Assembly: GCA_015059145.1 (NCBI GenBank) | Contig: SVAZ01000003.1 | Coordinates: 12,992-76,991, forward strand | Origin: Erysipelotrichaceae bacterium | GTDB lineage: Bacteria; Bacillota_I; Bacilli_A; Acholeplasmatales; Anaeroplasmataceae | Direction: 5' to 3' | Length of the DNA: 64,000 nt | Shown here: positions 52,543 to 61,472 of the stretch, one piece after another | Layout: every line of letters starts with the position of its first letter | How positions within the stretch are numbered: the first letter of the stretch is position 1 | Notes under the pieces: model-generated | What the model saw: the letters and a program-made list of their open reading frames with translations, nothing else | What the model was told of the DNA's origin: nothing | Database searches by the model: none | Position numbers and translations under genes: made by a program

Positions 52543-53859
52543 TCAAATATAGACATCAGTTGAATTTTCTAAATAAATATCATTACCTTTAACATCATCA
52601 AGTGAGTCATCTATGTTATATTTAAACGATTTGAAATTAATAGCCTTAGCATTCTTAACATACAAAGCATTTAACGGATTACTAATAATACCATACTTCC
52701 AAGCAGGTCTTAAATCATGTGTATCCTTTTCCCAATCAGTTTTAGCTCTTATGTATAAATCAATAGAGCTAAATTCTATATTATAAATATTTATATTTTT
52801 ATCACCATGAATAAATATACCATTTTCAGAATCAATTTTTATATTACTAAAGCTAACATTTGAAATACTACCTATCCTAGAATCCTCTTTTCTTTTAACC
52901 GCTGTAATGGCAATTGGCTCAGCCTTGCCCCACCAATGAAGTGGAGAGAATCTTCTAGTTTCAATTTCGACATTATCAAATGAGACATCAGTGATATTTC
53001 CTTCATCCCTTGGCTGAAGAGAAATACCTCTATTGCTTGCAATAATTTTACAATCATGAACCTTAATGTTTTTAAAGTCACAAACAGATTCTGTACCAAT
53101 CTTAATAGCGGCACTTGTTGATATTAAGGTACAATTACAAACCTCAATATTCTCACATGCTCCATATTTTCTTGAGCTTTCTGTCGTTTTAAAAACAATA
53201 CAATCATCTGCAGCCTCAATATGACAATTCCTTATAAGCATATTCTTACAATGATCAGGATCAATTCCATCACAATTTGCTAGCCTTAAATTATTCAATA
53301 TTTTAACGTTCTCAATTAAAACGCCATCACAGCCAACTAAATGAGTTGTCCAAAAGCCACTTCTTTGTAGCGTTATATCAGTAATACTAACATCATTACA
53401 ATTCTCAAAAAATATTAAAGGAACCCTAGGATAAAAATATCCCTCTATATGCCACTTAGTAACCTTACCATAATAATTGACTTCATTACCATCAATAATG
53501 CCTCCACCTGTTATTGAAATATCCTTACATCCATAAGCATATAAAAAATACTTTGTAGGCTGACCTGAATAATCACAATTTTCATAGGTAGGTCTAGTTA
53601 CTAGCTTATCATCCTGAATTAAATCATTTTTATTAAATTCATTTAAATCATCTATGGCCATTAGCTTACTATCCTTATCTATATATAGCTCTACATTATC
53701 AAGGATAGTAATCATTCCACTTCTATAGGTGCGATTCCCATCAAAAACAACTCTTCCTCCACCATTTTTATTACAAGCTATTATAGCGCTTTGAATAGCA
53801 ATGGTATCACTGGAGCTTCCGTCACCTATAGCACCATAATCTCTAACATTAAAATCCAT
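52543..53859 (-). CDS. GH28-type parallel beta-helix protein, intracellular
   Basis: 438 residues, no signal peptide. N-terminus FNVRDYGAIGDGSSSDTIAIQSAI and the catalytic-type blocks NCDGIDPDHC and AADDCIVFK are those of polygalacturonase family GH28, with the Asp of NxDGxD and the DD pair. The family's GHG histidine block reads TSAAIKIGTES, a version seen in a bacterial GH28 subgroup, so the reaction may differ from that of classic polygalacturonase. RDEG follows. AGGAG 11 bases upstream supports the ATG. It begins two bases after the DUF308-like gene; its substrate is presumably an imported pectin oligosaccharide. Confidence 0.8.
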   Translation of the reverse strand: MDFNVRDYGAIGDGSSSDTIAIQSAIIACNKNGGGRVVFDGNRTYRSGMITILDNVELYIDKDSKLMAIDDLNEFNKNDLIQDDKLVTRPTYENCDYSGQPTKYFLYAYGCKDISITGGGIIDGNEVNYYGKVTKWHIEGYFYPRVPLIFFENCNDVSITDITLQRSGFWTTHLVGCDGVLIENVKILNNLRLANCDGIDPDHCKNMLIRNCHIEAADDCIVFKTTESSRKYGACENIEVCNCTLISTSAAIKIGTESVCDFKNIKVHDCKIIASNRGISLQPRDEGNITDVSFDNVEIETRRFSPLHWWGKAEPIAITAVKRKEDSRIGSISNVSFSNIKIDSENGIFIHGDKNINIYNIEFSSIDLYIRAKTDWEKDTHDLRPAWKYGIISNPLNALYVKNAKAINFKSFKYNIDDSLDDVKGNDIYLENSTDVYI

Positions 53860-53861
53860 AG

Positions 53862-54440
53862 CTAATTAATCTCCTCGTATTTAGCATCTATTACATCATC
53901 TCTTTTGTTTGAGCTATTATTATCACTATCATCATTGGATTTACGATTATACATAATAGCCTGAACTATTCTAACAATACCAAGTGCTAAAATAATACCT
54001 CCAAAAACCTTTACAACTATACTAAAAATCGCCTCAGCTGGAGTAAAGAATAATAACGCAGCAATAACAAAATAAATAACTTCCTTTTTAAACCTCTCCA
54101 TTTTGTCATTGGCTTGGGCTATTCTAATAATAGGTAGGGCAATTAGCCATATGGCCAAAATTACACATATAACCCAATTATGCCAAAAAATAAATACAAA
54201 ACCCACCACCACTGATATAGTGGCTAATATTGCGGGTGAAAGCATCCTTTTATCATTTGTATATGACATCCAATATAAAATACATGGGAATATATTTAAA
54301 ACTATTATAATTAATCCAATTACAGCAAATAGCATATCAACTAATGCATCATATGGAACTACTAATAATATTAACCCTGCAATAGCTAAAATAACACCAG
54401 GGAAAATACTACGACGAAAATCTATTTTTTCAGTAAACAT
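53862..54440 (-). CDS. DUF308/HdeD-like membrane protein
   Basis: 192 residues with six hydrophobic helices in three hairpin pairs, the tandem-DUF308 layout (PGVILAIAGLILLV, LSPAILATISVVVGFVFIF, ALLFFTPAEAIFSIVVKVFGGIILALG). A hydrophilic C-terminus with Asn, Asp and Ser follows. Acid-resistance HdeD is a distant relative; the function here is unknown. GAGG precedes the ATG. It lies in a run of minus-strand genes from the MBL gene to GH28. Confidence 0.7.
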   Translation of the reverse strand: MFTEKIDFRRSIFPGVILAIAGLILLVVPYDALVDMLFAVIGLIIIVLNIFPCILYWMSYTNDKRMLSPAILATISVVVGFVFIFWHNWVICVILAIWLIALPIIRIAQANDKMERFKKEVIYFVIAALLFFTPAEAIFSIVVKVFGGIILALGIVRIVQAIMYNRKSNDDSDNNSSNKRDDVIDAKYEEIN

Positions 54441-54466
54441 AAAAACCTCACTACTTCTATTAAAAA

Positions 54467-55336
54467 TTATTTGTAAAAATAAAGCTTATTATCCTTAAAG
54501 CATTTATTAATTTTCTTCTTATTAGCTAAATATGAAACATAGCTTCTAATGGTAGATGCAATTAATAAATATTTATTAAAGGTTATTTTTAATTTGTAAT
54601 GCTTAAAGACATATGCAACAATATCCTCTAATGTCTTATGAGAATCTAAGGAGTTTAATACAACATCACATATTTCAAAAATCTTTTTTCTATTAAGCTC
54701 TACTAAATCCTTTATATCATCTGTAACACAGCTATGTGATGGAACCAAAATGGTATCCTCTAATGATTCAATATAATCTAAGGAATTCAAATATCCCTCA
54801 ACATCATATATTAATAAAATGTGCTGCTTATCAACAAGCTCCTTACTACCTAATGTATCAGCAATAAAGCAAACACCATCAGATGTTTTAATACCTATCA
54901 TACCATAGTGATGACCTGGAAGCTTAACACTTCTTAATCCTCTAGGCAAATCCTTAAGGCTATATATTTCTCTTTGCTCATCAATATGCATAAGCTTATT
55001 ATCATATTCATCAAGAGGGTACCCTCCATGCAAAAAGCCAATGTCTAGCTTTGAATCTCTAAGAAACGCTCTTTCAATTTTACTTGCTAAAACCTTACAT
55101 CCTGTCATTTTCATTAAATATGAATTAGCACCACTATGATCAGCATGTGAATGTGTATTCACAATGTACTTAAGATTTAATTTATTTCTTCTAAGGACAG
55201 TCTCAATTATTGGACCCTCCATAGATGTTCCACAATCTATTAAAACAACATCCGTATTATTTAGCTTGTATACTCCAATATTTGTAGGACCATCTATATA
55301 ATACGTATTACCTTTTAAATGATGAAGATCATACAT
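54467..55336 (-). CDS. Metallo-beta-lactamase fold hydrolase
   Basis: 289 residues. Metal ligands: HSHADH in NTHSHADHSGA, a distant His in LPGHHYGMIG, Asp in FIADTLG and His in VPSHSCV. The first 210 residues form the MBL fold; the helical C-terminal part (TLEDIVAYVFKHY) resembles the extra domain in MBL proteins of the LACTB2/YtnP-like group. Probably a hydrolase for a small ester, thioester or lactone. GGGAG 11 bases upstream of the ATG. Divergent from the sensor kinase gene. Confidence 0.85.
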   Translation of the reverse strand: MYDLHHLKGNTYYIDGPTNIGVYKLNNTDVVLIDCGTSMEGPIIETVLRRNKLNLKYIVNTHSHADHSGANSYLMKMTGCKVLASKIERAFLRDSKLDIGFLHGGYPLDEYDNKLMHIDEQREIYSLKDLPRGLRSVKLPGHHYGMIGIKTSDGVCFIADTLGSKELVDKQHILLIYDVEGYLNSLDYIESLEDTILVPSHSCVTDDIKDLVELNRKKIFEICDVVLNSLDSHKTLEDIVAYVFKHYKLKITFNKYLLIASTIRSYVSYLANKKKINKCFKDNKLYFYK

Positions 55337-55394
55337 TTTTTAATCAACTCCCATAAACATTATCATTATACCACTAGAATTGTTATAAAACAAA

Positions 55395-55419
55395 TGTCGA
55401 AAAATGTAACGATTCGACA
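55395..55419. promoter_or_regulatory. Two inverted Spo0A-type boxes
   Basis: TGTCGAA (55395-55401) and its inverse TTCGACA (55413-55419), 11 bases apart, upstream of the hybrid sensor kinase gene. Both match the 0A-box consensus TGNCGAA perfectly. Confidence 0.55.
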
Positions 55420-55488
55420 AACACTTGTTTTTAATTGTAAATAAATATCTAACGTGATAAAATTAACGTGTTTGGGAGGAGTTAAATT

Positions 55489-56811
55489 ATGCTTTTTTTA
55501 TCGAATTTTATTCTATTTACATTTAGAGAATTCATAAATGAACGTCCATTTTTAATATATATATTAGTATTTGGCATAACTTGCTTATTACTAGCTTCAA
55601 TGCTAATATTTTCATTAGCAAAGTATAGAGAAATATCATTGAATGCAAGGCTAGAGCATTCTAAATTCGAAAATCAAAGAAGACAGGATTTCTTATCTAA
55701 CATGAGTCACGAAATCAGAACTCCAATGAATGCGATTATTGGATTAACAGATGTAATCAATATGTCTAGCGCAAGCCTACCACCTAGCATAAAGGAAAAG
55801 CTGGATAAGCTATATTCATCTGCTCACTATCTATTAGCACTTATAAATAATATTCTAGATATGAGTAAAATAGAAAATCAAAAAATGCTATTAGCTATAG
55901 ATCCATTTTCTATATCCTCAATGATAGAATCATTAAAGCACATGCTTGAACCAGAAGCCAAAAGATATAACGTAAACCTTGTTATAAATAGTCTAATCAT
56001 TCATGATGTGGTAATAGGTGATGAGCTAAGGCTTAAGCAGGTATTAATAAACCTAATATCTAATGCCTTTAAGTTTACTCCGTCGAATCAAAATGTTTAC
56101 CTTACTATAAAGGAACGAAATTCTGATAATAATAAAATCATCTACTATTTTGAGGTCAAGGATACTGGAATAGGTATACCACCACAAGATCAAGAGAGGG
56201 TCTTTGCTCCATTTGAGCAAATATATACCTCTACCTCAAAGAGTGCTGGTACAGGCTTAGGTCTACCAATTAGTCAAAGCATAATTAAGCTAATGGGCGG
56301 AGATATAAAGCTTATAAGTGATATTGGTGAGGGTAGTGAATTCTCATTTGAGCTAACATTTAATGCTGGACAAATTCCAGAAATTAACCGTGTTATTAAA
56401 AATAATTTTATTGATAAAAAGAAAATATTGGTTGTTGAGGATAATGATATAAATGCCGAAATAATGGTTTCATTCCTAGAGATAAAGGATGCTATAGTAG
56501 ACCGAGTTGAAAATGGTAGACTAGCCTTTGAAATATTTGAGGATAAAGGTGATAACTACTATGACTTAATATTAATGGATATTCAAATGCCAATTATGAA
56601 TGGTCTTACAGCAACAAGACAAATTAGAATGATTGATACTGATTACGCAAGAACCATACCTATAATCGCAATGACAGCTAATAGCTTTATTGAGGATATT
56701 GAAAAGGCCTATGAGGCAGGAATGAATAGATTTATATCTAAGCCAATAGATGTTAATATTTTATATGAAACCTTAAATGAAATATTTAAAAGCAAAGGGG
56801 CTAGCTCATAA
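55489..56811 (+). CDS. Hybrid sensor histidine kinase with receiver
   Basis: 440 residues. A single helix at about 22-44, no separate sensor domain. HisKA with phospho-acceptor His74 in SHEIRTPMNAI; HATPase with N box around Asn192, G1 DTGIGI (225-230), and G2 GTGLGL (254-259); receiver domain from about 311 with VVEDND and phospho-acceptor Asp364 in LILMDIQMP, and a Lys in FISKPI. The ATG has GGGAGGAG about seven bases upstream. With no sensor domain it may respond through membrane or partner proteins. Spo0A-type boxes upstream suggest a link to sporulation control. Confidence 0.95.
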   Translation: MLFLSNFILFTFREFINERPFLIYILVFGITCLLLASMLIFSLAKYREISLNARLEHSKFENQRRQDFLSNMSHEIRTPMNAIIGLTDVINMSSASLPPSIKEKLDKLYSSAHYLLALINNILDMSKIENQKMLLAIDPFSISSMIESLKHMLEPEAKRYNVNLVINSLIIHDVVIGDELRLKQVLINLISNAFKFTPSNQNVYLTIKERNSDNNKIIYYFEVKDTGIGIPPQDQERVFAPFEQIYTSTSKSAGTGLGLPISQSIIKLMGGDIKLISDIGEGSEFSFELTFNAGQIPEINRVIKNNFIDKKKILVVEDNDINAEIMVSFLEIKDAIVDRVENGRLAFEIFEDKGDNYYDLILMDIQMPIMNGLTATRQIRMIDTDYARTIPIIAMTANSFIEDIEKAYEAGMNRFISKPIDVNILYETLNEIFKSKGASS

Positions 56812-56832
56812 CGAGCTAGCCCTAATTTTTAT
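56798..56832. terminator. Terminator between the kinase and fakA genes
   Basis: GGGCTAGCTC / GAGCTAGCCC (56798-56822) then TAATTTTTATT on the plus strand; convergent genes share it. Confidence 0.85.
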
Positions 56833-58490
56833 TCTATACCAATTATATAGCTATAAATATCTTGGTCACCCTGAATAGGGTAAACCTCAATATATGAATT
56901 CAAGGTTTCAGCATATTGATGAAGCTCATTGAATTCCTCAATAGCAACATCCTGACCACATAATACAGTCAACACCTGCTTATCCTTAAAATCTGAAATC
57001 GCATTAAAAGCCTTCTTTACAGCCTCTAATCTATTCTTATCACATGAAATTAATTCATTATTATATAGACAAATGAAGTCGCCCTTCTTAATATCTATAT
57101 CATTAATAACAGTATCTCTAATTGAATAAGTAACCTCTAATGTAGATACGTTGCTGATAGCCTCTGCCTCTTCAGCTAAAATAGTATTTATATCATCGCT
57201 ATCAAAGTTAAGCATTGAAATAGCACTATAGCCCTCTGAAATAGTCTTAGTAGGAACTACATAAATATTAGCCTTATCATATGTATCAGCCGCCACATTT
57301 GCAGCCATTAAAATATTACTATTATTAGGGAATACTAAAATATTATCTGCATCAATCTTCTCAAACGCAGAAATGAAATCCTGTGTTGAAGTGTTCATAG
57401 TTTGTCCACCAGTAACAACCTCATCTACACCCATTTCCTTAAAGGTCTTTACTAGACCACTACCATTAGCTACTGCAACTAATGCATACTTCTTATGCTC
57501 CTTAGCCGTAGCCTCTGTAGCCTCTTGATAATCAGAAGACTCAGAATGTTGAACATTCATATTTTCTATTTTTAAAGTTACAAATTCACCATATTTTCTA
57601 CATTCTGTTAAAACAATACCTGGATCAAATGTATGAACGTGAACCTTAATTAAATCCTCATCCTTAAATGAAACAATTGAATTACCAATTGACTTTAAGA
57701 AATCAGTAATAATATTTAAATCAAAGCTTTCAACATTAACCTTAGAATTTTGTAGCTGTAAAATAAATTCAGTACAATATCCATAGGTTAATTCTGAATC
57801 GGCATTGAAGCCTGATGTATTAACAGCCTTAGGAGCATTATCATAAGCTGTTGGACCTTCAATAACATCTCCTGTGATAGCTCTAAGCATACCCTCAATA
57901 ATTAAAATGAAGCCAGCACCACCAGAATCAATTACACCTGCCTTCTTTAATACAGGTAATAGCTCAGGTGTTCTTTCTAGAGACGAATTTGCTGATTTTA
58001 AATAGTGAACAAGATATTCCTCCATTGTAGTTGAAGAATCCAATTTAGAATATGCTTCCTCACCAGCCTCACGCATAATAGTAAGAATTGTACCCTCAGT
58101 CGGATTAGAAACTACACTATATGCTCTTTTTGTACCTTGAATCATAGCCTCCGCAAATTGCTTAACACTTACGCTTTCATAGCCATCTAGACCAATAGAT
58201 AGACCTTTAAAAAATTGTGATAAAATTACGCCTGAGTTTCCTCTAGCACTTAAAACCATAGCTCTTGAAACAGCTTTAGAGATTTTACCGATATTAATCT
58301 CATTCAAGTTTTTACCTTCCTTTACACCACCTGAAATAGTTAAGGACATGTTTGTACCAGTATCTCCATCAGGAACTGGGAAAACATTTAAGGCATTTAT
58401 TCTTTCAAAATCTGACGCTAAATTCTTAGCACCATTATCTAGCATGGTAATGAAGTCTAGACCATTAACTAAATAATCATCCATTATCAT
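56829..58490 (-). CDS. fakA: Fatty acid kinase, FakA/YloV
   Basis: 553 residues. The N-terminal DAK2/DhaL-type ATP domain has ALNVFPVPDGDTGTNM and SRAMVLSARGNSGVILSQFFKG with the metal- and phosphate-binding Asp/Gly pattern, then KKAGVIDSGGAGF; the rest is the YloV middle and C-terminal part. FakA phosphorylates the fatty acid bound by FakB to acyl-phosphate, the substrate of PlsX/PlsY. AGGAG six bases before ATG. It follows fakB directly (start one base after its stop), giving the order plsC-fakB-fakA. This kinase presumably serves all four FakB proteins of the window. Confidence 0.95.
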   Translation of the reverse strand: MIMDDYLVNGLDFITMLDNGAKNLASDFERINALNVFPVPDGDTGTNMSLTISGGVKEGKNLNEINIGKISKAVSRAMVLSARGNSGVILSQFFKGLSIGLDGYESVSVKQFAEAMIQGTKRAYSVVSNPTEGTILTIMREAGEEAYSKLDSSTTMEEYLVHYLKSANSSLERTPELLPVLKKAGVIDSGGAGFILIIEGMLRAITGDVIEGPTAYDNAPKAVNTSGFNADSELTYGYCTEFILQLQNSKVNVESFDLNIITDFLKSIGNSIVSFKDEDLIKVHVHTFDPGIVLTECRKYGEFVTLKIENMNVQHSESSDYQEATEATAKEHKKYALVAVANGSGLVKTFKEMGVDEVVTGGQTMNTSTQDFISAFEKIDADNILVFPNNSNILMAANVAADTYDKANIYVVPTKTISEGYSAISMLNFDSDDINTILAEEAEAISNVSTLEVTYSIRDTVINDIDIKKGDFICLYNNELISCDKNRLEAVKKAFNAISDFKDKQVLTVLCGQDVAIEEFNELHQYAETLNSYIEVYPIQGDQDIYSYIIGIE

Positions 58491-58491
58491 A

Positions 58492-59379
58492 CTATTCTCC
58501 TGTTATAGTTACTGTCTTTCCATAGAAATTAACAATGATAGTATCAGGTCCTGTACATGAACCAATAATTGGACCAACATTAGTAATAACAATTTCCTTT
58601 GGATTAACTGCTTCCTTGATTGCGTTTGCAACGTATTGAGCATCATTTAAGCAATCAGCATGTTGAACAAATACTGTTTGCTCTGCTGCATTAACAATAT
58701 TTTCTTTTGTCTCCATAATGATTTCATCTAAAGAAGTCTTACGTCCCTTTACCTTTTTATAGGCATAGTTAGTACCTCTAGTATCCTGAATGATAATAGG
58801 CTTAACACCTAATAAATTACCAAAGAATGCTGCAGATGCTTTAACTCTACCAGCCTTCTTTAACCAGTTTAATGAACCAACTGTTGCATATGTACGATAG
58901 TTAGACTTTTCTACCTCTAAAATTTCAAAAGCCTCATCAATATCCTTACCCTCTTCTGCAAGCTCGCATGCCTTCTTAGCAATTAAGCCTTGGCTACAGC
59001 AGCTTCTTAATGGGTCTAGCATTCTAATCTTACGACCAGGATAGCTTGGTAATAATTCCTCAGCAACTAATTTACCATTACCAATTGAACCAGATAAGCC
59101 AGATGAACAGGCTACATATAAAATATCTAAGCCTGCCTCTAAGCCCTTCTTAAACTTTTCTTCTAGCTCCTTAGTTTGTACTAATCCTGTAGTATAAGTG
59201 CTTCCCTTTCTCATTGAATCATAGAAATCCTTAGCTGACATTTCTTCCCAATCTATATCAGCATCATATTCCTTTGTTCCCTCTCTAAAAATCATCTTTG
59301 CATAATCGAAGCCATATTGGTCACGATACACCTTTTCGATATCACATGTTGAATCTGCTAAAACTATAAATTTTTTCAT
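58492..59379 (-). CDS. fakB: DegV/FakB family fatty-acid-binding protein
   Basis: 295 residues; partner of FakA, located beside it. Blocks: VLADSTCDIE, CSSGLSGSIG, SLNWLKKAGRVKASAAFF, YKKVKGRKTS, GPIIGSCTGPDTI. It is most like the copy at 738-1616, so the pair are probably recent paralogues. It starts four bases after plsC and ends one base before fakA. Confidence 0.93.
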   Translation of the reverse strand: MKKFIVLADSTCDIEKVYRDQYGFDYAKMIFREGTKEYDADIDWEEMSAKDFYDSMRKGSTYTTGLVQTKELEEKFKKGLEAGLDILYVACSSGLSGSIGNGKLVAEELLPSYPGRKIRMLDPLRSCCSQGLIAKKACELAEEGKDIDEAFEILEVEKSNYRTYATVGSLNWLKKAGRVKASAAFFGNLLGVKPIIIQDTRGTNYAYKKVKGRKTSLDEIIMETKENIVNAAEQTVFVQHADCLNDAQYVANAIKEAVNPKEIVITNVGPIIGSCTGPDTIIVNFYGKTVTITGE

Positions 59380-59382
59380 ACT

Positions 59383-60120
59383 CTAATCCTCCTTATTATT
59401 TATTTCGTCAAGCTTAGCTTGTATTGTTTCTTTTACTAAATTACATAAACCCTTTTTATCTAAATGCTTATAATCCTCATATTGTATTGGCTTTAGAATA
59501 TGACAATAAACATCTAGTACCTTTCTATTTTGAAAATCCTCATGATAAACCTTCCATGTATCATATAAACAAATTGGGATTATAGGACACTTAGCCTTAA
59601 TAGCTGTTTGAAAGCATGGGGTATGAAATTCCTGTAGCTCATTTCTATTGTCGCCATATCCAGCCTCTGGAAATATAATAAATCTCTTACCCTCATTTAG
59701 CTCATTGACAATCTCGTTATAAACAAGCACCTGAGATCTTAAATCATCAAACTTAATTCTTTTAGCTCCCATAGCATCACATACAGTTCCAAAAAAGAAG
59801 CCATGACTTGCTTTATCAGCTATAACAAATGATGTGGCAAAATCATTAAGGGCGTGCATTATTGAAATCGCATCTGACTTTCCTTGATGGTTACCAACAA
59901 GCAAGCATCCCTTTGTGTTTTCCTTATCAATATTCTCAACTCCAGTTGTAATAACATTGACCTTCATATCTCTATGATACATATCAACAAATCTCATCGC
60001 AAAACGATAGCGTTCAGTATGTGACATCTCATTTTTCTTTATTATCTTTTTCATTTTTCTATCAAGGTTTAAAATTGTAAATATATTTTTCCTGATAGTT
60101 CTACCTAACCTTGTTCCCAT
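59383..60120 (-). CDS. plsC: 1-acylglycerol-3-phosphate acyltransferase (PlsC family)
   Basis: 245 residues. Motif I NHQGKSDA (HxxxxD), motif III FPEAGYGD (usual FPEG), motif II region KRIKFDD. Adds the second acyl chain to lysophosphatidate, at the membrane. Start ATG 60120. The first gene of the plsC-fakB-fakA unit, so fatty acids taken up and phosphorylated by Fak can go directly to phospholipid. The N-terminal 40 residues are basic and amphipathic, suitable for membrane contact. Confidence 0.9.
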   Translation of the reverse strand: MGTRLGRTIRKNIFTILNLDRKMKKIIKKNEMSHTERYRFAMRFVDMYHRDMKVNVITTGVENIDKENTKGCLLVGNHQGKSDAISIMHALNDFATSFVIADKASHGFFFGTVCDAMGAKRIKFDDLRSQVLVYNEIVNELNEGKRFIIFPEAGYGDNRNELQEFHTPCFQTAIKAKCPIIPICLYDTWKVYHEDFQNRKVLDVYCHILKPIQYEDYKHLDKKGLCNLVKETIQAKLDEINNKED

Positions 60121-60242
60121 AATTTTCTCTCCGAAAAAACAAATACGGTCTAATTATAGCATTATATGCTAAATTGTAAATTATTATGCCGAAAAAAATT
60201 TGTAGCGAGAAAGTAGAATGCCAAATATAGGCAAATATAAAA

Positions 60243-60270
60243 TTAATAAAACCGACTAAAAAAGTCGGTC
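60243..60270 (-). terminator. Terminator of the DUF3137 gene
   Basis: ACCGACT / AGTCGGT stem (60251-60269) followed by TTTATT on the minus strand. Confidence 0.75.
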
Positions 60271-60276
60271 ATTTAA

Positions 60277-61212
60277 TTAATTTTTATTTGAATACTTTTC
60301 ACTTGATAATTTTAATAAATCAACTAGCTTATGGACACAAGAATATCTAAATGTATAGCCGTCAAATCTCTTTAATAATGACTGGCTTAAAAGCCCCTGG
60401 CTATATCTTTTACCATTCATTATAACCTCTCCTGTATAAGATCCCTTAGAATCAGTAGTAATAGCAACGATAACCTTTCCATCCTTATAAGCTATATTAA
60501 TTTTACCATCATAATTTTTAGCAAGCTCCACCAAATTCTCAATAATTATAGGAGTTAAAAAATAGAAGGCTTGATGTGGGTCATCTGCATATATTTCAAA
60601 CATTGCATTAAATGCACCACTTTCAGTTTGAACCTTTTTATAATCATTTAATGAAACAAAATATGGCTTTTGACCATAAAGAAGCATATCTCCCTTTTTA
60701 TCCTTTTCATAATCTAAGATATATACAAGCCCACTAAAAACTGTTCTTGTATGTGTCCTACCATTCTCGTTATACCTCTCTACTAAATCTAAATCTGCAA
60801 ATTGATACTTAACTCCATTATATTCACCAATAAAATTATTAGTTTGCTTACAAACATTAAATTTATTAAATAGCTTTGTATCATTTAATTCCTCTTCATT
60901 TAAATCCTCATCTACTCTTTTAGCCTCTGGCAATTCATTTTTAAGAGTCTTTTTTATTGCCTTTTTAATTACACCCGTCTTATCTAGCTTTTTAGAAAAA
61001 CGGCTAATTACATTTCCACCAACCACTAAAAATAAACCACATAACACAAGTGGTATTCCTGCTAGAATTCTTGTATCTCCCTCTAATTTAAAAAATAGAA
61101 CAAAGATACTAATAAAACATATTAATCCAATAATAATACATAAATTAAATATTACCTTACATACCTTTCTTTCCTTTTCTAGCTGTTCTAATTGTTCCCT
61201 AAGCTTTTCCAT
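60277..61212 (-). CDS. DUF3137 membrane-anchored protein
   Basis: 311 residues. An N-terminal coiled-coil-like stretch (EKLREQLEQLEKERKVCK), two helices at about 20-42 and 48-66, then a cytoplasmic domain with YNGVKYQFADLDLVERY, RTVFSGLVYILDY and FDGYTFRYS, the DUF3137 pattern. Function unknown. It stands between tRNA-Glu and the plsC unit. Confidence 0.75.
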   Translation of the reverse strand: MEKLREQLEQLEKERKVCKVIFNLCIIIGLICFISIFVLFFKLEGDTRILAGIPLVLCGLFLVVGGNVISRFSKKLDKTGVIKKAIKKTLKNELPEAKRVDEDLNEEELNDTKLFNKFNVCKQTNNFIGEYNGVKYQFADLDLVERYNENGRTHTRTVFSGLVYILDYEKDKKGDMLLYGQKPYFVSLNDYKKVQTESGAFNAMFEIYADDPHQAFYFLTPIIIENLVELAKNYDGKINIAYKDGKVIVAITTDSKGSYTGEVIMNGKRYSQGLLSQSLLKRFDGYTFRYSCVHKLVDLLKLSSEKYSNKN

Positions 61213-61299
61213 ACTCTTCTCCCTATATCATTTATAATAAATTTCCAAATATATTTATTTTATTATAACATATAGAGAAATTTAAAAAAACTAAAAATA

Positions 61300-61327
61300 A
61301 AAAGGCTCGATACAATATATCGAACCT
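61300..61327 (-). terminator. Terminator after tRNA-Glu
   Basis: AGGTTCGATA / TATCGAGCCT stem (61303-61327) followed by TTTTTATTTTT on the minus strand. Confidence 0.85.
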
Positions 61328-61338
61328 ATAATATCAAA

Positions 61339-61414
61339 TGGTGACCTGTACGGGATTCGAACCCGTGAATGTCGCCTTGAGAGGGCGATGTGTTAACCGT
61401 TTCACCAACAGGCC
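61339..61414 (-). tRNA. tRNA-Glu (CTC)
   Basis: Acceptor GGCCTGT / ACAGGTC, D arm TTGGTGAAACGGTTAACAC, anticodon stem TCGCC / GGCGA with loop CTCTCAA (anticodon CTC), T arm with GGTTCGAATC, encoded CCA. The D-arm pattern is that of bacterial tRNA-Glu. CTC reads GAG only, so a TTC tRNA-Glu must exist elsewhere. It lies 58 bases after gltX on the same strand. Confidence 0.93.
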
Positions 61415-61472
61415 ATATTATTATATGAGCTTACGCACATATAATAATATCATATTTAAAATTTTTTTCAAG

